64,000 bases of DNA from Pseudonocardia sulfidoxydans NBRC 16205 (GTDB lineage Bacteria; Actinomycetota; Actinomycetes; Mycobacteriales; Pseudonocardiaceae), in contig NZ_BJVJ01000021.1 of NCBI RefSeq assembly GCF_007989085.1, positions 19,272 to 83,271 of the forward strand, written 5' to 3'. The position numbers and the translations under genes are program-made. The notes under the pieces are model-generated. The model made no database searches, was not told the DNA's origin, and saw nothing but the letters and a program-made list of their open reading frames with translations. This document shows, piece by piece, positions 7,425-15,679 of this stretch; the stretch's first letter is position 1; the number at the start of each line of letters is the position of its first letter.

Positions 7425-8014
7425 GCGGCATGGTGACGTGGCAGGCCGAGGACGAGGTCGGCCTGGAGGGTGCCCGGGTCCTGATCGGACAGACCGGTTT
7501 CCGCGCCCTCGGCCGGATCGTGCGGACCGGCCCGAACGGTGAGCTCACCTCGTCGTACCGGTTGGCCGTCAACGAGGACCGGGTCGTGGAGCGGCTGTCG
7601 GTCACGGCGGCGACGGCCGACCGGGAGCGGCACCTCACGATGAACCGCACCGAGGACGGCTACTGGCTGCTCGACGACGGCTCGGGCAGCACCCGGTCGG
7701 ACTACGACGGCGCGGTGGACGTCGACCTCCAGCGCAGCCCGCTGTTCAACACGCTGCCGATCCGCCGGCTGAACCTGCACCTGGAACCGGGCGACCACGT
7801 GATCCCCGTGCTGTTCGTGTCGTTGCCGTCGTTGTCGGTGGAGCTGGTCGACAGGCGCTACCGGACGGTCTCGGTGTCCGACGGGACGTCACCCGCTGTG
7901 GTGAACGTCAGCTCGGGTGACTTCAGCGCCGATCTCACGGTCGACGCCGACGGCATCGTGGCGCACTACCCGGGGCTGGCCCGCCGGGTCGGGGCGATCG
8001 AGCCGGTCGCCTGA
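7421..8014 (+). CDS. Putative glycolipid-binding domain protein (DUF1089)
   Basis: This 197-residue beta-rich protein fits the putative glycolipid-binding family PF06475. The opening VTWQAEDEVGLEGARVLIG is the family start, followed by repeated strands with YRLAVNEDRVVERLSV, the WLLDDGSG turn and a conserved DVDLQRSPLFNTLPIRRL stretch. No signal peptide is seen, so it acts inside the cell. ATG 7421 is favoured because the short upstream frame overlaps it by 4 bases; ATG 7433 is a possible alternative. Its function is not known in detail. It ends 4 bp from the convergent tyrA gene. Confidence 0.83.
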   Translation: MSGMVTWQAEDEVGLEGARVLIGQTGFRALGRIVRTGPNGELTSSYRLAVNEDRVVERLSVTAATADRERHLTMNRTEDGYWLLDDGSGSTRSDYDGAVDVDLQRSPLFNTLPIRRLNLHLEPGDHVIPVLFVSLPSLSVELVDRRYRTVSVSDGTSPAVVNVSSGDFSADLTVDADGIVAHYPGLARRVGAIEPVA

Positions 8015-8018
8015 GAGA

Positions 8019-8963
8019 TCAGGCCCAGCCGACGATCACGTCGCCGCGCCGGCCGAGCTCCCGCAGCTCGGGAAGGATGCCGGGGCGCAGCGTCACGTGC
8101 TCGGTGAGCGGCTCGCGCGTGGCCGACCAGCGCTGCCGCGCGAGGTAGCCGGCCTGCACGGTGGCGGCGAGCCCACCCGTCGACGCCAGTGCCCCGCGCA
8201 TGGCGCCGAGCCGGCCGAGGGCCTCGTCGACCGCGGCGAGCAGGGCGTCGCGGTTGCCCTCGCACATGGCGAGCACCAGCTCGGGCCGGGTGCCGGCGAC
8301 GCGGGTGCCGTCGGCGAACGAGCTGGCCGACAGCGCGAGGGGCAGGTCGTCGTCGGGTTCACCGGCGCCGACGGCCGCCAGCACCGCGGCGAGCAGGTGC
8401 GGCAGGTGGCTGATCCGGGCGACGGCGAGATCGTGCTCGTCGGCCGCCGCGGGGACGACGTGCGATCCACACGCCCAGGCGAGCTCGGCGACGTCGGCCC
8501 ACACGTCGAGGTCGGCGCCGTCGTCGGAGACGACGACCCACGGGGCACCGGTGAACAACCCGGCCGTGCCGGCGGCCCAGCCCGACTCGGCGGTGCCGGC
8601 CATGGGGTGGCCGCCGACGTAGCGGGCCCGCGGCGCGTACCGCGCGACCTCGTCGGCGACCGCGACCTTGACGCTGACGGCGTCGGTCAGCCGCACCGTC
8701 GGAGCGACCTCACCGACGCGGCGCAGCACGTCGGGAAGGGCGGGCAGCGGGGTCGCGAGCACGACGAGCGCATCGGCCTCGGCGGCCCGGCGAAGGGCGG
8801 CGTCGAGGTCGGTGGTGACGTCGTAGCCGTCGGCGCGGGCCTGCTCGGCCGTACCCTCCGACGCGCTCGTGCCCCACACCGTCCGCCCGGCCTTGTCGGC
8901 GGCCCGGATCAGCGAGCCGCCGATGAGCCCGGTCCCGATGACGCACAGCGCACGCTCACCCAT
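8019..8963 (-). CDS. tyrA: Prephenate dehydrogenase
   Basis: This 314-residue enzyme converts prephenate to 4-hydroxyphenylpyruvate with NAD(P), the tyrosine branch of aromatic amino-acid synthesis. The N-terminal Rossmann motif is VIGTGLIGGSLI at about residues 8-19. Substrate-site landmarks are TDAVSVK, GGHPMAGTAESG, and the late SHLPHLLAAVLA helix. No ACT domain follows, so feedback control by tyrosine through an ACT domain is not expected. ATG 8963 lies 8 bases after a TACCGT box on the minus strand (8977-8972), a leaderless start. The upstream amidase is on the same strand 23 bp away. Confidence 0.93.
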   Translation of the reverse strand: MGERALCVIGTGLIGGSLIRAADKAGRTVWGTSASEGTAEQARADGYDVTTDLDAALRRAAEADALVVLATPLPALPDVLRRVGEVAPTVRLTDAVSVKVAVADEVARYAPRARYVGGHPMAGTAESGWAAGTAGLFTGAPWVVVSDDGADLDVWADVAELAWACGSHVVPAAADEHDLAVARISHLPHLLAAVLAAVGAGEPDDDLPLALSASSFADGTRVAGTRPELVLAMCEGNRDALLAAVDEALGRLGAMRGALASTGGLAATVQAGYLARQRWSATREPLTEHVTLRPGILPELRELGRRGDVIVGWA

Positions 8964-8986
8964 GCGGCGGAACGGTACGCGGGGGG

Positions 8987-10330
8987 TCAGGCGCGCTCGA
9001 TCGCGGCCGCCACCCGCAGCACGCCGCGCTCCTCCAGCCGGACGCCGACGACCTGGACGCCCACGGGCAGGCCCGCGAACTGCCCGTCGGTGGCCGGCGA
9101 CGGGCCGGGGACCGACACCGCGGGCCAGCCGGTCACGTTGAACGGCAGCGTCAGTTCGAGCAGCCCCATCCGGACGGGCGCGTTCTTCCCCTCGATCTCC
9201 ACGGTGGTGGCGTGCAGCGGGGTGGCGGGCTGGCGGGTCGTCGCCAGGACGAGGACGTCGACGGCGTCGCACGCCTGCCGCATCGCGGTGGTGAGCCGCA
9301 GCCGGGCGCGCTGCGCGTCGACGTACTCCGACGCGGTGATGTGGTCGTTCGGCTCGAGCCGCTCCAACGTGGCGGGCTGGTAGTCGCCGCGGCGCGTCGC
9401 GAGCCAGGCGCGGTGCGTCGCGTAGGCCTCTGCGTTGCAGATGTCGAAGTAGGTCTTGGGGATCCGGTCGATCATGGGCGTCGAGATCTCGGTGACCTGG
9501 GCGCCCTGCTTCTCCAGCAGCGCCACCGCCTCGGCGACGTTGGCGCGGGTGTCGGGGTCGGCCGCCTGCCAGTACGGGTCGGTCAGGACGCCGACCCGCA
9601 CACCCGACACGCCGGGCAGCTGGATGCCGCCACCCGTCCCGCCGGAGCGGCTCAGCACGTCCCACGCGACGCTCGTCGAGTGCGTGTCGCCCGCGAGGAG
9701 CCCGACGTGGTCGTAGGTGTCCGACAGCGGGAACACGCCCTCCGTGGGCAGCACCCCGCGGGTCGGCTTGAGGCCGACGACCCCGCACAGCGCCGCCGGG
9801 GTGCGGACGCTCGCGCCCGTGTCGGTCCCGACCGTCAACGCCAGGTGTCCGGCCGCGACGGCCGCCGCCGGGCCCGACGACGACCCGCCGGTGATGCGGG
9901 TCGGGTCGTGCGGGTTGAGCGCCGGGCCGGACGCCGAGGTGTCGCCGGTGGGCCCGTAGGCGAACTCCTGCGTGTGCAGCTTCGCGACGACGATCGCACC
10001 GGCCTCGCGCAGCCGCGTCACGATCGGCGCGTCGGCCGCGGCGGGCGGCGAGTCGGCCATGACGTCGGACCCGCACAGCGTCTGCAGGCCCTCCACGTCG
10101 ACCAGGTCCTTCACCCCGACGGCGACGCCGTGCAGCGGGCCGCGCCACTCGCCGCGGGCGATCTCGTCGGTGGCCGTGGCGGCGTCGGCCAGCGCGCGCT
10201 CCTCGTCGAGGGTGACCACCGAGTTCGTGGTGTCGCCGCGGAGCCGCTCCAGCGTGTCGCGCAGGTGCTCGGTCGGGGAGAGCTCACCGGATCGCAGGGC
10301 GAGCGACAGGTCACGGATCGAGAGGGCCAC
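8987..10330 (-). CDS. Amidase signature family hydrolase
   Basis: This 447-residue enzyme has the amidase-signature Ser-cisSer-Lys triad: Lys in GVAVGVKDLVDVEG, the cis-Ser in GGSSSGPAAAVAAG, and the nucleophile in TDTGASVRTPAALCGVVGLKP. Length and order match the family, which includes amide and carbamoyl hydrolases as well as GatA. It is not GatA by context, since no gatB/gatC is near. GTG 10330 is the first reasonable start (MALSIRDLSLALRSGELSP). It is followed closely by tyrA on the same strand. Substrate unknown. Confidence 0.9.
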   Translation of the reverse strand: MALSIRDLSLALRSGELSPTEHLRDTLERLRGDTTNSVVTLDEERALADAATATDEIARGEWRGPLHGVAVGVKDLVDVEGLQTLCGSDVMADSPPAAADAPIVTRLREAGAIVVAKLHTQEFAYGPTGDTSASGPALNPHDPTRITGGSSSGPAAAVAAGHLALTVGTDTGASVRTPAALCGVVGLKPTRGVLPTEGVFPLSDTYDHVGLLAGDTHSTSVAWDVLSRSGGTGGGIQLPGVSGVRVGVLTDPYWQAADPDTRANVAEAVALLEKQGAQVTEISTPMIDRIPKTYFDICNAEAYATHRAWLATRRGDYQPATLERLEPNDHITASEYVDAQRARLRLTTAMRQACDAVDVLVLATTRQPATPLHATTVEIEGKNAPVRMGLLELTLPFNVTGWPAVSVPGPSPATDGQFAGLPVGVQVVGVRLEERGVLRVAAAIERA

Positions 10331-10381
10331 CCCGCAAGCTTGCTACTCGGGCCCGCAGGACCCGAGCGGGGGTAGCGCGGG

Positions 10382-11602
10382 TCACGCGCGGGCCAGCGTC
10401 TCCAGCGCGAGGCCGGCGTAGAGCGCGACGCCGGTGGCCATCGCCGCCTCGTCGAACACCACGCGGTTGGAGTGGTTCGACGCCGCCTCCGACGGGTCGA
10501 TCCCCGGCGGGCAGGCCCCCAGGAACGCCAGCGCGCCCGGCACCTCGCGCAGCACGTAGGAGAAGTCCTCGGCGCCCATGATCGGGTCCGGCATCTCGAC
10601 GCTCCGCCGCGCCCCCACGAGCCGTCGGCCCAGGTCGGACACCTTCGCCGCCGCCTGCCGGTCGTTCGACGTGACCGGATAGCCCGAGCCGATCCGCACC
10701 TCGGCCTCACAGCCGTGCGCCATCGCCGTGTAGCGGCAGACCCGACGGACCTCCTCGTGCAGCATCCGGCGGACGGGCTCGGACATCGTCCGCAGCGTGC
10801 CCTCCATCTCGGCGGTCTCCGGGATGACGTTGTTCGTCGTGCCCGCGGTGATCCGCGCGATCGTCAGCACCGCGGGCTGGTGGGTGTCGACGCGACGGGT
10901 CAGCATCGTCTGCAACGCCCCCACCATCGCCGCCGCCGCCGGTACCGGGTCGACCGCGTCGTGCGGCGCCGACGCGTGCCCGCCACGCCCCGTCACCGTC
11001 ACGTGCAGCGTGTCGGCCGCCGCCATGATCGGCCCCGGCCGCGTGTGCACGTCGCCGCTCGGCACCGTCGCGCTCACGTGCAGCGCGAACGCCGACTCCG
11101 GCATCCCCGCCGGCCCACCCGGACCCAGCAGCCCCTCGTCGATCATGTGCCGGGCGCCGTGGAAGCCCTCCTCGCCCGGCTGGAACATGAACAGCACACG
11201 ACCCGCCAGCTCGTCGCGCGACTCCGCCAGCAGCCGCGCCGCCGACGCCAGCATCGCGACGTGCACGTCGTGCCCGCACGCGTGCATCGCCCCCTCGATC
11301 GTCGACGCGAACTCCACCCCGGAGTCCTCGTGCAGCGGCAGGGCGTCCATGTCGCCGCGCAGCAGCACCGTCGGCCCCGACCGCGCACCCTCCAGCACCG
11401 CGACGACCGACGACACCTCCCGCCCCAGGTGGACCCGCACCGGGAGGTCGGCCAGCGCACCCAGGACGGCCTCCTGCGTCCGCGGCAACCGCAGCCCGAT
11501 CTCGGGGTGCCGGTGCAGTGCGCGGCGCAACGTCACCGTCCGCGGCTGCACCGCCCGGGCACGCCGGTGCAGCTCGGCGAGACGCGCGTCGGCCGGGGAC
11601 AT
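10382..11602 (-). CDS. M20 family amidohydrolase/metallopeptidase
   Basis: This 406-residue enzyme is an N-acyl-amino-acid amidohydrolase or hippurate-hydrolase-like M20D protein. Catalytic landmarks are HRHPEIGLRLP, LLRGDMDALPLHEDSG, MHACGHDVHVAML (metal ligands), QPGEEGFHGARHMIDEG (general-base Glu pair) and GAEDFSYVL (metal Glu). A dimerisation lid with GRGGHASAPHDAVDP lies between, as in the family. The start ATG 11602 gives MSPADARLAELHRRA. It removes acyl groups from amino acids or peptides; the physiological substrate is not evident. It precedes the amidase gene on the same strand by 51 bp. Confidence 0.92.
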   Translation of the reverse strand: MSPADARLAELHRRARAVQPRTVTLRRALHRHPEIGLRLPRTQEAVLGALADLPVRVHLGREVSSVVAVLEGARSGPTVLLRGDMDALPLHEDSGVEFASTIEGAMHACGHDVHVAMLASAARLLAESRDELAGRVLFMFQPGEEGFHGARHMIDEGLLGPGGPAGMPESAFALHVSATVPSGDVHTRPGPIMAAADTLHVTVTGRGGHASAPHDAVDPVPAAAAMVGALQTMLTRRVDTHQPAVLTIARITAGTTNNVIPETAEMEGTLRTMSEPVRRMLHEEVRRVCRYTAMAHGCEAEVRIGSGYPVTSNDRQAAAKVSDLGRRLVGARRSVEMPDPIMGAEDFSYVLREVPGALAFLGACPPGIDPSEAASNHSNRVVFDEAAMATGVALYAGLALETLARA

Positions 11603-11716
11603 GCGCCGATCCTCGCACTGCCGGGACCTGATCGGGTGCACTTCCACCGGGTGACGGAACGGCGAAGATATGGCTGTGGCGTGGACCACACAGGGTGACG
11701 CGCCTACCGTAGAGGG

Positions 11717-12229
11717 ATGGCGGTGCAGAGCGTCCAGTCGCGCGACGACACGCGTGACCAGGCACTTCCCGGATACGCGGTCGCCGCGATCCGGGAGGAG
11801 GGCCGCTGGCGCTGCGCCCGGCTCGACGCTGCCGCCCTCGTCGACCTCGACGCCGCCATCACCGAGCTGCGCGCCCAGCGCTCCACCGGTGCCGTCGTCG
11901 GCCTCCTCGACGTCGACGACGAGTTCTTCGTCCTGCTGCGCCCCGCCCCGGGCGGGGTGTCGCTGCTGGTGTCCGACGCCGTCGCCGCCCTCGACTACGA
12001 CGTCGCCGCCGACGTCCTCGACCTGCTGCGGATCGACCTGCCCGCCGAGGGCGAGGACGCGCTGTGGCCCGAGGGCGACCTCGGCATCCTCGCCGACCTC
12101 GGCCTCCCGGCCGAGGAGCTCGAGGTCCTCGTCGGCGAGCTCGAGCTCTACCCCGACGAGCAGCTCGCCACCATCGCCCGCCGCTGCGGCTTCGCCGATG
12201 CGCTCGACGAGGTCGTCGGCGGCCGCTGA
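11717..12229 (+). CDS. tRNA adenosine deaminase-associated protein
   Basis: This 170-residue acidic protein matches the actinobacterial family that always sits directly upstream of tadA. It is rich in Asp/Glu/Val/Leu, with a central DDEFFVLLRPAPGG strand pair and a C-terminal LATIARRCGFADALDEVVGG helix. No catalytic motif is visible and its exact role is unknown; a helper role for TadA is inferred from the fixed neighbourhood. ATG 11717 is 6 bases after a TACCGT box (11705-11710), a leaderless start. Only 9 bp separate it from tadA. Confidence 0.85.
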   Translation: MAVQSVQSRDDTRDQALPGYAVAAIREEGRWRCARLDAAALVDLDAAITELRAQRSTGAVVGLLDVDDEFFVLLRPAPGGVSLLVSDAVAALDYDVAADVLDLLRIDLPAEGEDALWPEGDLGILADLGLPAEELEVLVGELELYPDEQLATIARRCGFADALDEVVGGR

Positions 12230-12238
12230 GCCCTCCCG

Positions 12239-12703
12239 GTGATCCCCGCCCCTTCCGACGAGCAGCTCGTCCGACGCGCCCTCGACGTGGCCCGTGGTGC
12301 CCTCGCGACCGGTGACGTCCCCATCGGTGCGGTCGTCGTCGACGCCTCCGGTGCCGAGGTCGCGGCGGCCTGCAACGCCCGCGAGGCACTCGGCGACCCC
12401 ACCGCGCACGCCGAGGTCCTCGCCCTGCGCGCCGCCGCCGCGGCCGTGGGGGAGTGGCGGCTGGAGCAGTGCACCCTCATCGTGACCCTGGAGCCCTGCA
12501 CCATGTGCGCCGGCGCGATCTGGCTCTCCCGCGTCCCCCGCGTCGTGTTCGGGGCGTGGGAGCCGAAGACGGGCGCCGTCGGATCCCTGTGGGACGTCCT
12601 GCGCGATCGTCGGCTCAACCACCGCCCCGAGGTCGTCGCCGGGATCCTGGCCGACGAGTGCGCCGCGTTGCTGCAGGATTTCTTCACCGAACACCGTCGA
12701 TAG
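12239..12703 (+). CDS. tadA: tRNA-specific adenosine-34 deaminase
   Basis: This 154-residue zinc deaminase converts A34 to inosine in tRNA-Arg(ACG), allowing it to read CGU, CGC and CGA. The cytidine-deaminase-fold motifs are intact: TAHAEVLAL (zinc His and proton-shuttle Glu) and PCTMCAGAIWLSR (two zinc Cys). GAWEPKTGAVGSLWD is the usual substrate-loop region and LLQDFFTEHRR closes the protein. GTG 12239 is the start in good phase with the upstream partner gene. It is second in the cluster with a Nudix gene downstream. Confidence 0.96.
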   Translation: MIPAPSDEQLVRRALDVARGALATGDVPIGAVVVDASGAEVAAACNAREALGDPTAHAEVLALRAAAAAVGEWRLEQCTLIVTLEPCTMCAGAIWLSRVPRVVFGAWEPKTGAVGSLWDVLRDRRLNHRPEVVAGILADECAALLQDFFTEHRR

Positions 12704-12712
12704 GGTTGCGGG

Positions 12713-13183
12713 GTGCCCGCCACCCGCGTGCAGCGAGCCGCTGCCTACGTCGTCTGCGTCGAGGACGGGCAGGTCCTGCTCAGCAGGCTGACGCCCCGCC
12801 TCGGATCGCGCTGGACCCTCCCCGGCGGCGGTATCGAACACGGCGAACACCCCGCCGACACCGCCGTCCGCGAGGCCGAGGAGGAGACCGGCCTCGATGT
12901 GCGCGTCGACGACCTCCTCACCGTCGACTCCCTCCACCTCGTCCGCGACCACGTCACCGGCGCCGAGCTGGACCACCACGCGATCCGGATCGTCTACTCC
13001 GGAACCGTCGTCGGCGGGACGCTGCGCAACGAGGTCGGCGGCTCCAGCGACGCCGCCGCCTGGGTCCCGATCGCGGCCCTCGACACCCTCGACCAGGTCA
13101 GCCTCGTCAAGATCGGTATGGACGCCTGGCGTGCCACGCAACGGGACCTCCCCGGCGCCGGGGTCGTGGAGGGGGCCGGGTAA
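12713..13183 (+). CDS. Nudix hydrolase
   Basis: This 156-residue protein has a complete Nudix box spanning GGGIEHGEHPADTAVREAEE and ETGL, the Mg-dependent pyrophosphohydrolase motif, at about residues 39-62. A conserved WTLPGG precedes it. Substrate is a nucleoside diphosphate linked to some group X and cannot be specified. GTG 12713 is 6 bases after TAGGGT (12701-12706), so this gene likely has its own leaderless promoter inside the end of tadA. tRNA-Ser begins 10 bp after its stop. Confidence 0.9.
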   Translation: MPATRVQRAAAYVVCVEDGQVLLSRLTPRLGSRWTLPGGGIEHGEHPADTAVREAEEETGLDVRVDDLLTVDSLHLVRDHVTGAELDHHAIRIVYSGTVVGGTLRNEVGGSSDAAAWVPIAALDTLDQVSLVKIGMDAWRATQRDLPGAGVVEGAG

Positions 13184-13193
13184 GCTCGTCGGC

Positions 13194-13283
13194 GGTAGCG
13201 TGTCCGAGCGGCCGAAGGAGCACGCCTCGAAAGCGTGTGAGGGTTCACGCCCTCCGTGGGTTCAAATCCCACCGCTACCGCCA
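13194..13283 (+). tRNA. tRNA-Ser(CGA)
   Basis: The acceptor GGTAGCG pairs with CGCTACC, followed by discriminator G and an encoded CCA (13281-13283). The anticodon stem CACGC/GCGTG encloses loop CTCGAAA with anticodon CGA. A long variable arm (class II) and GGTTCAAAT in the T arm confirm tRNA-Ser. It reads UCG. Confidence 0.97.
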
Positions 13284-13296
13284 GCCTGAACAGGCG

Positions 13297-13334
13297 AAAC
13301 GCCGGGCCTCCCGCACAGGGAGCGCCCGGCGTTT
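13297..13334 (+). terminator. Terminator after tRNA-Ser(CGA)
   Basis: AAACGCCGGGC (13297-13307) pairs with GCCCGGCGTTT (13324-13334); an inner CTCCC/GGGAG stem extends it. The short T-run at the foot makes it one of the more classical intrinsic terminators in this window. Confidence 0.85.
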
Positions 13335-13432
13335 CTGCGTGCGCCGTCGGCTGCCGCACGCCTTGTGTACGCGCCGCACCCGTTGCAGCCGGTGCGGCGC
13401 GTACGAAAGATGTGCGCCGATAGCGTGGGCCG

Positions 13433-14395
13433 GTGCCGCAGACGCGCCTCGACACCGACCGCATCCGGGCCGCACGCCGGGTGATCGACCCGGTCTTCCT
13501 CGACAGCCCGCTCTACCGGTGCGACGCCCTCGAACCCGAACTCGGCTGCGCGGTGAGCATCAAGCTGGAGACGGCGAACCCGGTGCGCAGCTTCAAGGGT
13601 CGCGGCACCGAACTGATCGCGGCCGGCCTCGGCGCCGGGTCGGTCGTGTGCGCGAGCGCGGGCAACCTCGGCCAGGCCCTGGCCTGGTCGGGGCGCAAGC
13701 GAGGTCTCGACGTCACCGTCGTCGCATCGCGTGCCGCGCCGGCCGCGAAGCTCGACCGCATCCGCGCCCTCGGTGCCCGGCTGGAACTGGTCGACGGCGA
13801 CTTCGACGCCGCCCGGGAGCGGGCGTCGGACATCGCGCGCCGCGACGGCATCCGGCTGGTCGAGGACAGCCTCGACGTCGAGACCTGCGAAGGTGCGGCG
13901 ACCATCGGCCTGGAGATCGCGCGGCAGGCGCCGTCGGCGGAGGTCGTGCTGATCGCCCTGGGCGGCGGCGCCATGGCCACCGGCATCGGGCACGTGCTGA
14001 CCGAGCTCGCGCCCGGGGTCGAGGTCGTGTGCGTGCAGCCCGCAGGTGCCCCGGCGATGACGCTGTCCTACCGGGAGCGGCGCGTCGTCACGACGGAGTC
14101 GACGAACACGATCGCCGACGGCGTCGCCGGCCGCTGCCCGATCCCCGAGGTACTCGACGACCTCCTGCAGGTCGCCGACGACGCCGTCCTCGTGGAGGAG
14201 GACTCGATCGTCGCGGGCGTGCGGATGCTGTTCGAGCACGCGGGTCTGGTCGTCGAACCCTCGGGGGCGCTGGGCGTCGCCGCGCTCCTGGAGAACAGGG
14301 AGCGCTTCGCGGACCGGCGGGTGGTGACCGTGGTGTGCGGCGGCAACGTCGACCCGGCTGCGCACCGCTGCTGGGTCGCGCCGAGACCGACGTGA
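13433..14395 (+). CDS. PLP-dependent threonine/serine dehydratase-like enzyme
   Basis: This 320-residue fold-type II PLP enzyme resembles catabolic threonine dehydratase. The PLP lysine lies in VRSFKGRGTEL, the substrate loop is ASAGNLGQAL (SxGN), and the phosphate cradle is ALGGGAMATG. There is no C-terminal ACT domain, so allosteric control by isoleucine is not expected. GTG 13433 follows TAGCGT (13421-13426) by 6 bases, a leaderless start. Likely reaction: threonine (or serine) to 2-oxobutyrate (or pyruvate) plus ammonia; related racemases or diaminopropionate-type lyases are possible. It lies between tRNA-Ser and the convergent guanidinium exporter. Confidence 0.86.
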   Translation: MPQTRLDTDRIRAARRVIDPVFLDSPLYRCDALEPELGCAVSIKLETANPVRSFKGRGTELIAAGLGAGSVVCASAGNLGQALAWSGRKRGLDVTVVASRAAPAAKLDRIRALGARLELVDGDFDAARERASDIARRDGIRLVEDSLDVETCEGAATIGLEIARQAPSAEVVLIALGGGAMATGIGHVLTELAPGVEVVCVQPAGAPAMTLSYRERRVVTTESTNTIADGVAGRCPIPEVLDDLLQVADDAVLVEEDSIVAGVRMLFEHAGLVVEPSGALGVAALLENRERFADRRVVTVVCGGNVDPAAHRCWVAPRPT

Positions 14396-14441
14396 GTGCT
14401 GTTCCCAGGCCTGCGGACAGCCCTCCTGTTGGTCTCGGCGC

Positions 14442-14756
14442 TCAGCTCGCCAGCTTCAGCCCCACGACGCCGCCGACGATCGCGGCGAGGCACAGGAGCC
14501 GGACGGTCGTGGCGGGTTCGCCGAGGACGACCATCCCGTAGAGGGCGGTGCCGACGGCGCCGATCCCGACCCAGACGACGTACGCGGTGCCGATGGGCAG
14601 CGTCCGCAACGCCCAGGCCAGCCCGGCCATGCTCGCGATGAGCGCGATGCCGAACACGACGGCCGGCAGCGGCCTGCTGAAGCCTTCGGAGCGGGCGAGC
14701 GCCGCGGCCCACACGGTCTCCAGGACGCCCGACACGATGAGCACGATCCACGCCAT
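14442..14756 (-). CDS. gdx: SMR-family guanidinium exporter (Gdx/SugE type)
   Basis: This 104-residue protein has the four membrane helices of the small multidrug resistance family and works as an antiparallel dimer. Glu13, the proton/substrate site, and Trp16 sit in VSGVLETVWAAAL, the pattern of the Gdx guanidinium-exporter branch rather than the EmrE drug-exporter branch. A guanidine-III riboswitch lies directly upstream (14773-14811), which independently supports guanidinium as substrate. ATG 14756 has a GGGGAGG box just upstream, and that box directly follows the aptamer. Protons probably drive export of guanidinium out of the cell. Confidence 0.93.
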   Translation of the reverse strand: MAWIVLIVSGVLETVWAAALARSEGFSRPLPAVVFGIALIASMAGLAWALRTLPIGTAYVVWVGIGAVGTALYGMVVLGEPATTVRLLCLAAIVGGVVGLKLAS

Positions 14757-14772
14757 GACATGCCTCCCCAGG

Positions 14773-14811
14773 GCGCCGTCTTGTCGTTCCGGGTACGACG
14801 CGCTCGTCCGG
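14773..14811 (-). promoter_or_regulatory. Guanidine-III (ykkC-III) riboswitch upstream of gdx
   Basis: Read on the minus strand, the element is CCGGACGAGCGCGTCG, then TACCCGG, then AACGACAAGACGGCGC. The flanking CCGG pair, GTACCCGG and the ACAAGACGGCGC block match the actinobacterial guanidine-III aptamer, which folds as an H-type pseudoknot (GCGTCGT with ACGGCGC, one G-U). The aptamer ends about 3 bases before the GGGGAGG ribosome-binding site, so it probably controls translation: guanidinium binding frees the site. A TACCCT promoter box lies upstream (14845-14840). Confidence 0.92.
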
Positions 14812-14923
14812 GGTGGCCGCGGTGGGCGGCTCCGGTTCCAGGGTAGCAACTCCCGTCATCTGGACCGTGGCGACGAACAGGGCCGGTAATGTACGGTCAT
14901 TCCGTCGGCAGTGAGGGGGCGTC

Positions 14924-15538
14924 ATGGCACAGCGCATGCTCAGCCTCGTCCGGTCCACGGTGGCCGGGCTGCCCCCGATGACGCGCGCCGACGCGGTCCG
15001 TGTGCAGGGCGTCGGCGCGTTGGTGCTCGACGTCCGGGAGCCCGCCGCGTTCGCCGCGGGCCACCTCCCGGGCTCGGTGAACATCGCCGCCGACGACGAC
15101 GTCTGCTTCTGCGTGCTGCGCGACGCGCTGCTCCCGTCGGGGGTCGACGTCGTCGTCGCGGGTCCGGCGGGGATCGCGGCCCGCGCCGCGGAGCTCCTCG
15201 CGGACCACGCGCCCGTCGTGGGCCATGTCGCCGATCCGGGTCGCGGTGCGGTCTCGCGTCGGGTCGCCGGCGTCGAACGGGCGGTTGCGCGGCAGGTCCT
15301 CGACGTCCGGTCCGAGGGCCCCGTCGTCGACGGAGCGGTCCGGATTCCGGTGGCCGACGTGCTGGGCCGGCTCGCCGAGCTGCGTCCCGACGTCGCGACC
15401 GCGGTGCTGGACACCGACGGCCGGGCCTCGTCGGCGGTGGCCTCGTTGTTGCGCGCCTGCGGTTTCGGCGACGTGAGCGAGATCGTCGAGGTGGCGGTGG
15501 TGCCGCGCCCGCGGTTGCGCCTGCTCGCCAGCGCCTGA
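14924..15538 (+). CDS. Tandem rhodanese-like protein without catalytic cysteine
   Basis: This 204-residue protein seems to hold two rhodanese-like half-domains. The first has VLDVREPAAFAAGHLPGSVN, the classic CH2A start and (G)HIPGA-like turn; the second has VLDVRSEGPVVDGAVRIPV. The usual active-site loop C-x-x-G-x-R is replaced by VLDTDGRASS, so Asp stands where the sulfur-carrying Cys should be, and the first domain also lacks a Cys in the loop. Sulfurtransfer is therefore unlikely; a binding or regulatory role is more plausible. ATG 14924 follows an AG-rich box. Divergent from the guanidinium exporter. Confidence 0.75.
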   Translation: MAQRMLSLVRSTVAGLPPMTRADAVRVQGVGALVLDVREPAAFAAGHLPGSVNIAADDDVCFCVLRDALLPSGVDVVVAGPAGIAARAAELLADHAPVVGHVADPGRGAVSRRVAGVERAVARQVLDVRSEGPVVDGAVRIPVADVLGRLAELRPDVATAVLDTDGRASSAVASLLRACGFGDVSEIVEVAVVPRPRLRLLASA

Positions 15539-15679
15539 CGTCCGTCCCGCAAGCATCCTGGCGTGTGAGCCAGATCCCGTCTGCCCGCGTGGTCCGAAAC
15601 AGACGACTGTGGCAAGGTCATTGCTTGCGGTGCACTAAATAAACTTGCCCGGTCGCCCGGGCGGGGGACGGACGGTGAC

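Noticed and set aside
7058..8014. Complete toxin-antitoxin pair
   Set aside because: The downstream gene is a glycolipid-binding protein, not a known toxin, and a terminator separates them.
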